From: Puniceicoccaceae bacterium
GTDB taxonomy: Bacteria > Verrucomicrobiota > Verrucomicrobiia > Opitutales > Opitutaceae
Direction of reading: 5' to 3'
Assembly (NCBI GenBank): GCA_007695295.1
Contig: REEB01000106.1
Span: 1-53,073 of the forward strand
DNA length: 53,073 bases
The number at the start of each line of letters is the position of its first letter. Positions within the stretch are counted from its first letter, which is position 1. A model generated the notes under the pieces. It was not told where the DNA came from and made no database searches. It saw only the letters and a list, made by a program, of their open reading frames with translations. Shown here piece by piece: positions 24,479 through 31,967 of the stretch. Both the position numbers and the translations under genes were made by a program.

Positions 24479-24625
24479 GCCACTTAAAATGTTAGTCTGC
24501 CACCCTCCGGGCCGGCCCCGGGGCATCGGGCGCGGGCGGAGCTTGTTCAACGTCCGCTCTTGCGGCACGCTTTGTTCAGCGCCCCCGCATCTCGTTTTGA
24601 TTTGGCCTTCCGGCCCCACCCTTCC

Positions 24626-25678
24626 ATGAAAACCTTTTACTGCCAGCGCTGTGAAGAACGGCTCTTTTTTGAAAACACGACCTGCCTGACCTGCGGCAGC
24701 ACCCTCGGCTTTCTCCCCCGGCCCGGCCTGGTGGTTGTGATTGAACCGACCGGTGACGGCACTTGGACATCCCCCGCGCCCGAAGCCACCGGGAAACGTC
24801 TCCGCCAATGCCGCAACTACCACGAGGAGTCGGTCTGCAACTGGATGCTGGAGGAGGGTGAAAACGGCGCCGGCTTCTGCCTCGCCTGCGCCCTCAACCG
24901 CACCATTCCCGATCTCAACCATGGCAACCACTGGGAGTTGTGGGCGAAAATCGAGGGCGCGAAGCGGCGGTTGGTCAATACCCTCATCCGCCTCGACCTT
25001 CCTCTTGTTCCCAAATCCGTCGATCCCGACCACGGCCTCGCTTTTGATTTTCTCGCCGACCCCAGCGCCGAGTACTTCGAAAAACGGTCCGTCCTTACCG
25101 GCCACAAGAACGGGGTCATCACCATCAACATCGCCGAGGCCGACGACGCCATCCGTGAAAAAATGCGGCTCAACCTGCGGGAGGTGTACCGCACCGTCCT
25201 CGGTCACTTCCGCCACGAAAGCGGCCACTACTACTGGGACCGCCTTGTGCGCGACGACCCCGCCATCGGGGAGGTCCGGGCGGTCTTCGGCGACGAGCGG
25301 GAAGACTACGCCTCCGCCCTCGAGCGCCACTACGCCTCCGGTCCGCCCGCGGACTGGCAGGCCGGCTACGTCACCCCCTACGCCTCCGCCCACCCCTGGG
25401 AGGACTGGGCCGAGACCTGGGCCCACTATCTCCATATCATGGATACACTCGAGACGGCAGCCTCCAACGGCCTCGAAATCCGCACTGCCCACCACCACCG
25501 GTTCCTGCGCAACCCCTTCGAGTGCGACTTCACCGCCATCCGGGAGGACTGGTTGGCGCTGCGATTTGTCCTCAACAGCCTCAACCGTAGCATGGGCATG
25601 CCCGACCCCTACCCCTTTGTCGTTTCCGACGCCGTCGCGGCCAAGCTGGAGTTCATCCACCGCTGGATCCGGCGGTGA
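24626..25678 (+). CDS. Putative zinc-ribbon metallopeptidase-like protein
   Basis: A 350-residue protein of the 'putative zinc-binding metallopeptidase' type. An N-terminal zinc ribbon uses C6, C9, C20 and C23 (CQRC and CLTC). The C-terminal two thirds carry a gluzincin-like HESGH motif at 197-201 within GHFRHESGHYYWDRL, and HPWEDWAETWAHYLHIMDT further on supplies possible third ligands. The start MKTFYCQRCEER is chosen because the zinc ribbon begins there; the frame is open for 22 codons upstream without family-like sequence. The substrate is unknown. Hairpin-rich sequence follows the stop. Confidence 0.75.
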   Translation: MKTFYCQRCEERLFFENTTCLTCGSTLGFLPRPGLVVVIEPTGDGTWTSPAPEATGKRLRQCRNYHEESVCNWMLEEGENGAGFCLACALNRTIPDLNHGNHWELWAKIEGAKRRLVNTLIRLDLPLVPKSVDPDHGLAFDFLADPSAEYFEKRSVLTGHKNGVITINIAEADDAIREKMRLNLREVYRTVLGHFRHESGHYYWDRLVRDDPAIGEVRAVFGDEREDYASALERHYASGPPADWQAGYVTPYASAHPWEDWAETWAHYLHIMDTLETAASNGLEIRTAHHHRFLRNPFECDFTAIREDWLALRFVLNSLNRSMGMPDPYPFVVSDAVAAKLEFIHRWIRR

Positions 25679-25680
25679 GG

Positions 25681-25784
25681 CTCCGGCGCGAAGCCGGAGA
25701 AGGGGGGAGCGGGAGCATCTTGTTCCCGAGCGGGCGGCGCGCCCGGCGGTCGCGCCCTACCGGGGGACCCCGCGGTCGCGGGGT
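25681..25784. repeat. Cluster of hairpins including REP-like palindrome copy 3
   Basis: Four inverted repeats stand in a row. CTCCGGC/GCCGGAG is at 25681-25699. The 19-bp REP-like palindrome CGGGAGCATCTTGTTCCCG is at 25710-25728. GGCGCG/CGCGCC is at 25736-25756, and ACCCCGCG/CGCGGGGT at 25767-25784. No T-run follows any of them directly. The cluster fills most of the gap between two plus-strand genes and may act as a weak transcription end or mRNA stabiliser. Confidence 0.6.
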
Positions 25785-25850
25785 GAGACGGGAGGCGGAT
25801 GCGAATTCGCGGCCTGGCCTTTTTTCCGCTGATTTATTCACAACCGCCCG

Positions 25851-27101
25851 ATGCGGAGGAAATTCTCTTGCCCCCCGCCCCGCCCTCGCGATGTCCTCGG
25901 GGCCGTGCCACCCTCCCAACGGAAAAAACGCCACCGGAAGCCGGCCCGCTCCCGAGGCCCCTCCACCCTCCTCGTCCTTGACCAAACGCCTTTCCTGAAA
26001 AAAGCGACCGCCCGCTGCCGCCGCATTCAGCGCAGCCTCGACAAATCCCGGCGCGACCTGGAGCAGTTTGAGACCGTGGCGAAGCCCGCCTTCCAACAGT
26101 GGATGGCCCGTGCGTTCGGCCCCACCCTCAGCGCCCTGCGCGAACTCCAGTCCACGCTCGATGAGAAGATCGCCCTGCTCGAAGTGCTCCGATTCGCCGT
26201 CTGGTCCAAAGGTGTTCCCGAATATGACGTCTGGGAGTACGTCCAGCGCCACCGCAACGACCCCTCCTACCGGCACCCCGTCTACGACGCCGACGAGGAC
26301 GAATTCGACGACGTTGTCGACTTCGACGAGGACGATTTCTCTGACTTCACCGGCGACGAAGAAGACGGGGACGAACCATGCGCCGAGGAAATGGCCAAAC
26401 TGTTCGGGGAAGCCGCCCGCGAGGTGTTTGGAGAAGACTTCAGCGATGAAATGCAGGAGGAGATGGAAGAAGGTTTTGCCTCATTTTTCGGACTGGCCCG
26501 CCGCCAGGCCATATCCAAGCCCGATGGCGGGGCCGCAGAGTTGAAGGTGCTTTATCGAACACTCGCCCGCCGCCTCCACCCCGACCTCAACCCCACCGCC
26601 GACGACCGCGCCCCCGATCGCTGGCACGAAGTCACCGAAGCCTACGGCAAAGGCGATGTCGACGCGCTCCGTGCCCTCGAAGCGGTCTGTGAAGCCGACG
26701 CCGCCGGGCTGGGTCCCGCGCTCGGCCTGGCGAGGCTGAACGCTTGGGCAGACTACCACCAAGGCCTGCTCCAACCCTTGAAATCGCGCCTGCGGGAGGC
26801 CCGGCGGCATCCCGCTTGGATCGGCTTCATCAAAAACCGCCAGCCGCCCGCTTCCCTGCGCGACGAAATCGAGGAAGACCTGCAACACGGCCTCCACGGC
26901 GGGGAGATGCAGTTGGACGAAATCGAGATGGAACTCGACTACTTCCGCAGCCAGAGCAAACCCAAGCCCCGGCCACGCCGGTCACGCGCTCCCCGGCGCC
27001 GGCGGAAACAAGCGGCCGCCCGCGACCCCGCCAATGCCAATCCCGCTCCGGCCCGGGCACAGCGCACGGTCGATCCGTTCCAAACCGAATTCGCGTTTTG
27101 A
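25851..27101 (+). CDS. J-domain protein with acidic linker
   Basis: A 416-residue protein with a degenerate DnaJ J-domain near residues 228-285. It shows LKVLYRTLARRLHPDLNPTADD with the HPD tripeptide at 243-245, so it may stimulate a DnaK-type chaperone. An N-terminal basic stretch (about 23-36), a helical region (50-115) and a strongly acidic segment (about 146-206) precede the J-domain. The C-terminus is Arg/Lys/Ala-rich (about 365-405). There is no Gly/Phe region or zinc-finger region, so this is not DnaJ itself. Clients are unknown. It ends six bases before the convergent M50 peptidase gene. Confidence 0.7.
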   Translation: MRRKFSCPPPRPRDVLGAVPPSQRKKRHRKPARSRGPSTLLVLDQTPFLKKATARCRRIQRSLDKSRRDLEQFETVAKPAFQQWMARAFGPTLSALRELQSTLDEKIALLEVLRFAVWSKGVPEYDVWEYVQRHRNDPSYRHPVYDADEDEFDDVVDFDEDDFSDFTGDEEDGDEPCAEEMAKLFGEAAREVFGEDFSDEMQEEMEEGFASFFGLARRQAISKPDGGAAELKVLYRTLARRLHPDLNPTADDRAPDRWHEVTEAYGKGDVDALRALEAVCEADAAGLGPALGLARLNAWADYHQGLLQPLKSRLREARRHPAWIGFIKNRQPPASLRDEIEEDLQHGLHGGEMQLDEIEMELDYFRSQSKPKPRPRRSRAPRRRRKQAAARDPANANPAPARAQRTVDPFQTEFAF

Positions 27102-27107
27102 AGCCCG

Positions 27108-27752
27108 CTACTGGCCGGCGAGAAACTCCAGCACCGCAAAGTAGGGCCAGCCGATGGCCGACATGGCCATGAGCAGGATCTGGAAGAGCGGGGTGAAGTT
27201 CAGCAGCAGGATGATGATGAGAAAACCGAACTGGGCCAGGCGGGCATAGGTGGCGTCGCTCATCTTGACGGCATGCTTCAGCAAGTAGGAGCCGTCCAGC
27301 GGCGGAATCGGGATCATGTTGAAGCAGGCCAGGAGCAGGTTAATGTAGAGAAACATCATCACCAGCTCCAGGGCGCCGGGTACCACGCGGGCAAAGAGCC
27401 CTCCGATAATGCAACCGACGAGGCAGAGCAGCAGGTTGGAGACCGGGCCGGCCATGGCCACTTGGATGTCGCCCTTGGCGCCATTGCGCAGGTTGCGCCG
27501 GTCCACCGGCACGGGTTTGCCCCACCCGATGAGGAAAAAACCCGGCGAAAACAAGATCATGAAGAGCGGCAGCAGGACTGTGCCGATGAGGTCGATGTGG
27601 GGAATCGGATTGAGCGTGACCCGGCCGAGATTGCGCGCGGTGGGGTCGCCGAGCTTGTCCGCCGTCCACGCATGCGCCCACTCGTGCACGCTGAGACAGA
27701 TGAGCAGGATCAGGTAGACGACCAGCCCTTGGGCGAGGCGATCAGCGTCCAT
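27108..27752 (-). CDS. Site-2-protease-like M50 membrane metallopeptidase
   Basis: A 214-residue integral membrane protein of the M50B rhomboid-independent, Zn-dependent type. The zinc site HEWAH is at 23-27 in the first membrane helix and the third ligand D153 is in NMIPIPPLDGSYLL. About five or six hydrophobic segments are visible. No PDZ domain is present, so it is the short type, not RseP. The start overlaps the end of the TPR gene by 11 bp, so it is the last gene of the translation operon. The substrate is unknown. Confidence 0.88.
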   Translation of the reverse strand: MDADRLAQGLVVYLILLICLSVHEWAHAWTADKLGDPTARNLGRVTLNPIPHIDLIGTVLLPLFMILFSPGFFLIGWGKPVPVDRRNLRNGAKGDIQVAMAGPVSNLLLCLVGCIIGGLFARVVPGALELVMMFLYINLLLACFNMIPIPPLDGSYLLKHAVKMSDATYARLAQFGFLIIILLLNFTPLFQILLMAMSAIGWPYFAVLEFLAGQ

Positions 27753-28635
27753 CGGTGATGCGTTGGGCGGCTTCGAGGCGCTGAAGCAGGACGCGACGGT
27801 TGCCGGCCAGGGCCGGGTGGCCGATGTCGCGGAGGATGTCGGCGGCCTCTTCGTTGCGGCCCAGTTTCATGAGCACATTGGCCTCGTGCAACCGGACCGT
27901 CTGCCGCTCGAGGTTGTCCTCGACCCGCCCGAGCAGTTCGCGCCAGACCTTGAGGGCGGCCGGCCAGTCCGATTCCGCGAGGTCGTAGTAACTTTCCGCA
28001 TACCGGTAGGCAAAAGGAATTTTATCCGGCTGCAACTCGGCGGCCCGCCGAAAGGCCTGCTGGCTTTCGCGGCCGAGGGTGTCGGCGCTGTAGAGGCCGT
28101 CGCGGATGAAAAAGCGGCGATAGCCGTGGAGGAGCGAGCCGAGCTGGTAGTGGTAGAGGGATTCGTCCGGCTCCAGCTCGATGGCGGCCAGGTAGTAGGG
28201 CAGCGCCTCCTTGTACTTGCCCTCCTCGGCGAGGTAGTTGCCGATCTGGTTTTTGACCAAAGGGATGTTCGGGTCGAATTGGTTGGCGGCGAGAAACATC
28301 CGCACCGCCTTTTCCCGCTCCTCGACCCGCTCCAGGAGAAGGCCGAAGGCAACATAGACGGGGGCAAACTCCGGCGCTTCGCGCAGCAGCCCGTCATACT
28401 GGCGGATGATGCTCTGCAGGCGATGCTCGACGCTTTCGCGGTCGGCTTCGGTGGCGGCGATTTCGAGCTGGGCGAAAGCCGCCCGTTCCGCTTCCACCAG
28501 CCGGCGCAGGCGCTGCTCGATCAGGGTGGTCGACTCCGTGGAGGCGGCGGCCGGAGCGGGCAGGCCCGTCAACAGCAACGCCACGGCCAGCAGAGGCACA
28601 AAAAGGGAGGTCCGAATCGTCATGGTCAGGCTCAT
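27742..28635 (-). CDS. Exported TPR-repeat protein
   Basis: A 297-residue protein with a signal peptide (about residues 1-30, MSLTMTIRTSLFVPLLAVALLL, possible cleavage near APAAAS). It has a helical stretch and then TPR-like repeats, for example FAPVYVAFGLLLERVEEREKAV, IGNYLAEEGKYKEALPYYLAAIELEPD and VRLHEANVLMKLGRNEEAADIL. It probably acts as a periplasmic protein-interaction scaffold. Two ATGs (28635, 28623) are possible starts; the first is given. It follows gatB by 65 bp and overlaps the M50 peptidase gene. Confidence 0.72.
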   Translation of the reverse strand: MSLTMTIRTSLFVPLLAVALLLTGLPAPAAASTESTTLIEQRLRRLVEAERAAFAQLEIAATEADRESVEHRLQSIIRQYDGLLREAPEFAPVYVAFGLLLERVEEREKAVRMFLAANQFDPNIPLVKNQIGNYLAEEGKYKEALPYYLAAIELEPDESLYHYQLGSLLHGYRRFFIRDGLYSADTLGRESQQAFRRAAELQPDKIPFAYRYAESYYDLAESDWPAALKVWRELLGRVEDNLERQTVRLHEANVLMKLGRNEEAADILRDIGHPALAGNRRVLLQRLEAAQRITDGR

Positions 28636-28700
28636 GGACAGAGGCTGGCGGCGGTGGTTCGCGGCGATTTTTACCCCCACGGCACTGTCCGGGGCGGGCG

Positions 28701-30149
28701 TCATCCCGCCATCAGCGCACGTAGGAGGTCGTCGACCGCCTTGGGATTCGCCTTGCCCTTGCTCATGCGCATGACCTGCCCCTTGAGGAAATTGAGGGCG
28801 TTTTCCTTGCCGGCGCGAAAGTCCTCCACCGACTTGGGGTTTTTCTCGATCGCCTCGCGGCACCAAGCCTCCAGCTCGCCGGTGTCGAGCGACTGGCGCA
28901 GGCCCTTGCGGTCCACGATCGCGCCGGGCGCTTCCCCGGTGCGAAACATCTCCACAAAAACCTCCTTGGCGACATTGCTGTTGATGGCGCCCTCCTCGAC
29001 CAGCCCGACCAGCCCGACAATCGCCTCCGGGCGGACCGGGGAATCCGTGATGGGGCGGCCGGCGGCGGAAAGCTCGCGCAGGAGGTCGTTGACGATCCAG
29101 TTGCCGATCTTCTGCGCCTGCTTCGGGGCAGCGGCGGCGGCGGCATCGAAAAACTCGCCCAAAGGACGGTCCGGCACCACCACGGACGTGATGGTGTAGG
29201 GCAGGCCGAAGGATTCCATGAGCCGGCGCTGCCGGTCGAAAGGAAGCTCCGGCAAAGTGGCGCGGAGGCGGTCCTTCCAGGCCTCGTCCACCTCCACTGG
29301 CATGAGGTCGGGATCGGGGAAGTAGCGGTAATCGTGGGCCATTTCCTTGGTCCGCATGGGGGTGGAAATATTGGCCTCGAGGTCCCAGCGGCGCGTCTCC
29401 TGGGTGAGACTGCCGCCCGCGGCGACGATGCCGATCTGGCGCTCGATCTCGAAGGTGACCCCGTTGCGGACGCCGCTGATGCTGTTGAGGTTTTTCAGCT
29501 CGATCTTCGTGCCCAGCTTGGTTTCACCGCGGGGGCGCACGCTGATGTTGGCATCGCAGCGGAGCTGCCCCTTCTCCATGTCGCAGTCGGAGATACCCGC
29601 GCAGACCATGGCCTGGCGCAGCGCGGTGAGGAAGGCGAAGACCTCCTCCGGCGTGCGCAGGTCGGGCTCGGTGACAATCTCCATCAAGGGAGTGCCGGCG
29701 CGGTTGAAGTCGACCAAGCTGTCGTTCTCGAAGTGGGTGAGCTTGCCGACATCCTCCTCCAGGTGGATGCGCGTCAGGTGGATGTGCTTGTGCTCGCCCA
29801 TGACATTGCGTGAAGGGCCGGGCAGCTCGATCTCTACGGTGCCACCCACGCAGATGGGTTGGTCGTATTGGGAAATCTGGTAGTTCTTCGGGCTGTCCGG
29901 GTAGAAGTAGTTTTTGCGGTCCCACTTGCAGACCGGAGCGATGGAGCAGCCGAACATCAGCCCGGTGCGGATGATCTGCTCAATGGCGGCGTGGTTCATC
30001 ACCGGCAGGACGCCGGGCAACCCCAGCACGACCGGATCGACCAGCGTATTGGGCGCCTCGCCGAAACCAGCCGGGGCCGCGGTGAACATTTTCGAACGGG
30101 TCTTGATCTGGACGTGAACTTCCAGCCCGATGACAGCTTCGTAATCCAT
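28701..30149 (-). CDS. gatB: GatB, aspartyl/glutamyl-tRNA amidotransferase subunit B
   Basis: GatB activates mischarged Glu-tRNA(Gln) or Asp-tRNA(Asn) and channels ammonia from GatA. The product has 482 residues and starts MDYEAVIGLEVHVQI. Family motifs include FYPDSPKNYQISQYDQPIC, FNRAGTPLMEIVTEPDL, MEKGQLRCDANISVRP, and ETRRWDLE. The C-terminal YqeY-like tail domain is present (about residues 335-480). The frame extends ten codons upstream, but the ATG is at the conserved position. It is 35 bp after gatA. Confidence 0.97.
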   Translation of the reverse strand: MDYEAVIGLEVHVQIKTRSKMFTAAPAGFGEAPNTLVDPVVLGLPGVLPVMNHAAIEQIIRTGLMFGCSIAPVCKWDRKNYFYPDSPKNYQISQYDQPICVGGTVEIELPGPSRNVMGEHKHIHLTRIHLEEDVGKLTHFENDSLVDFNRAGTPLMEIVTEPDLRTPEEVFAFLTALRQAMVCAGISDCDMEKGQLRCDANISVRPRGETKLGTKIELKNLNSISGVRNGVTFEIERQIGIVAAGGSLTQETRRWDLEANISTPMRTKEMAHDYRYFPDPDLMPVEVDEAWKDRLRATLPELPFDRQRRLMESFGLPYTITSVVVPDRPLGEFFDAAAAAAPKQAQKIGNWIVNDLLRELSAAGRPITDSPVRPEAIVGLVGLVEEGAINSNVAKEVFVEMFRTGEAPGAIVDRKGLRQSLDTGELEAWCREAIEKNPKSVEDFRAGKENALNFLKGQVMRMSKGKANPKAVDDLLRALMAG

Positions 30150-30184
30150 GGATGCGAAAGGAAGGTGGGAAACGGACACTCGCC

Positions 30185-31663
30185 TCAGAGCGGAGGGCGC
30201 TTCAGGTGGTGGTCGTGGTGGCGCTCGAAATGGCCGGCCATCCCGAGCAGGCCGGCCTCACCGAAGGGTTGGCCGATCAACTGCAGGCCGATGGGCAGAT
30301 GGCCGGAGGACAACCCGCAGGGGACCGAGATCCCGGGCAGCCCGGCGAGATTGGCGCTGATGGTGTAGATGTCGGACAAATACATCGCGAGTGGATCGGA
30401 GGTCCGTTCGCCACGCTTGAAGGCCGGCACCGGGCTGGTCGGCGTGAGGACCGCGTCGACCCGTTTGAAGGCTTCGAGAAAGTCCTGCCGGATGAGCGTG
30501 CGCACTTTCTGCGCCCGCAGGTAATAGGCGTCGTAGTAGCCGCTGCTGAGCACATAGGTGCCGAGGATGATGCGGCGCTTCACTTCCGAACCGAAGCCTT
30601 CCGCCCGCGACTGGAAATAGAGATCGACCGCGTCCTTGGCTTCAGCCGCCCGGTGGCCGTAGCGGACCCCATCGTAGCGGGCGAGGTTTGAGGAGGCTTC
30701 GGCGGTGGCGATGATGTAATAGACCGCAACGGCGTATTGGGTGTGCGGCAGGGAGATATCGATGATTTCGCAGCCCTCGGCGCGATAAAACTCGATCGCC
30801 AGCTCGACCGCGGCTCGGACCTCCGGGTCGAGGCCTTCCCCGAAGTACTCTCCGGGGATGCCGATCTTCCAGGGCGGGCGGGCCGAACGGACCGCCTCCG
30901 CGTAGTCCGGGATCTCGGCGCGGTAGGACGTCGAGTCGAGCGGATCATGGCCGGCGATCGCCCCGATTAGCAGCGCGGCATCTTCGACACTGCGGGCAAA
31001 GGGTCCGATCTGGTCGAGTGAGGAGGCAAAGGCCACCAAACCATAGCGGGAGACGAGGCCGTAGGTCGGTTTCATGCCCACGATGCCACAGAGGGCGGCG
31101 GGCTGGCGGATGGAGCCGCCGGTATCGCTGCCGAGGGTGAGAATGGCCTCGCCGGCGGCACAGGCGGCCGCGCTGCCACCGCTGCTGCCACCGGGGATGC
31201 GTTCGGGATCCCAGGGGTTGGCCGTCACCTGGAAAGCGGAATTCTCCGTGGAGGAGCCCATGGCGAACTCGTCCATGTTGAGCCGGCCCCAGAGCACCGC
31301 CCCCCGCTCCTTGAGCCGCCGGATGACGGTGGCGTCGTAGGGGGCGACAAAGTTTTCCAGCATCTTGCTGCTGCAGGTGAGGGGTTGGCCCTCGACCGCG
31401 AGCACGTCCTTGATGCCGACCGGGATGCCGTCCAGCGGCCCGAGGCAGCGGCCTTCGGCACGACGGCGGTCGGAGGCGCGGGCTTGCTCGAGGGCGTCTT
31501 CCTCGTCGCGATGGTGAAAGGCCCGGACTTTGGGTTCCACGGCCTGGGTGCGCTCGATGACCGCCCGGGCGACCTCCTCGGCACTGGTTTCGCCGGCCGC
31601 GAGCCCGCGGGCGAGGTCGGTGGCGGTGCGGTAGTGCAACGGTTCGGACATGGCTGAACTCAT
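30185..31663 (-). CDS. gatA: GatA, amidotransferase subunit A (amidase)
   Basis: GatA is the amidase that releases ammonia from glutamine for tRNA-dependent amidation. The 492 residues carry the amidase-signature Ser-cisSer-Lys triad: K85 (GIKDVL), S160 in PGGSSGGSAAA, and nucleophile S184 in GSDTGGSIRQPA. The start overlaps the gatC stop as ATGA, so I prefer it over an internal ATG four codons later. An intact glutaminase with gatB and gatC adjacent indicates a working GatCAB. Confidence 0.98.
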   Translation of the reverse strand: MSSAMSEPLHYRTATDLARGLAAGETSAEEVARAVIERTQAVEPKVRAFHHRDEEDALEQARASDRRRAEGRCLGPLDGIPVGIKDVLAVEGQPLTCSSKMLENFVAPYDATVIRRLKERGAVLWGRLNMDEFAMGSSTENSAFQVTANPWDPERIPGGSSGGSAAACAAGEAILTLGSDTGGSIRQPAALCGIVGMKPTYGLVSRYGLVAFASSLDQIGPFARSVEDAALLIGAIAGHDPLDSTSYRAEIPDYAEAVRSARPPWKIGIPGEYFGEGLDPEVRAAVELAIEFYRAEGCEIIDISLPHTQYAVAVYYIIATAEASSNLARYDGVRYGHRAAEAKDAVDLYFQSRAEGFGSEVKRRIILGTYVLSSGYYDAYYLRAQKVRTLIRQDFLEAFKRVDAVLTPTSPVPAFKRGERTSDPLAMYLSDIYTISANLAGLPGISVPCGLSSGHLPIGLQLIGQPFGEAGLLGMAGHFERHHDHHLKRPPL

Positions 31664-31950
31664 TCGACCACCTTGGGCACGACAAACATCTGCTCCCGGC
31701 TGGCGGGCGCATTGGCGAGGACCTTTTCCAGCGGCAGACCGGGACGGGGTTCATCCTCGCGCCAGACATTGACCACCGGGAAGGCGTGCGCGGTCGGCTC
31801 AACCGAGGAGACATCCACCTCGTTGAGCTGCTCGATGTAGGCAAGCACGTCGCCGAGCTGCCGGGAGAAGCGCTCCTTCTCGCCGGGGGTGAGAGCAATG
31901 CGGGCCAGATTGGCCACGTAGTCGATGTCGATCGGATGGGTGGAAGCCAT
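31660..31950 (-). CDS. gatC: GatC, amidotransferase subunit C
   Basis: GatC is the small belt subunit that stabilises GatA-GatB. The 96 residues show DYVANLARIALTPGEKERFSRQLGDVLAYIEQLNEVD and the conserved C-terminal half with EDEPRPGL and NAPASREQMFVVPKVVE. It lies 17 bp after pheT and overlaps gatA by 4 bp. Confidence 0.96.
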   Translation of the reverse strand: MASTHPIDIDYVANLARIALTPGEKERFSRQLGDVLAYIEQLNEVDVSSVEPTAHAFPVVNVWREDEPRPGLPLEKVLANAPASREQMFVVPKVVE

Positions 31951-31967
31951 GGGCGAATGAAACGGGA

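Noticed and set aside
24422-25660. Minus-strand 412-codon open frame opposite the metallopeptidase gene
   Set aside because: The plus frame has the zinc ribbon and HESGH motif; the minus one is Gly/Val/Ala-rich without family likeness.
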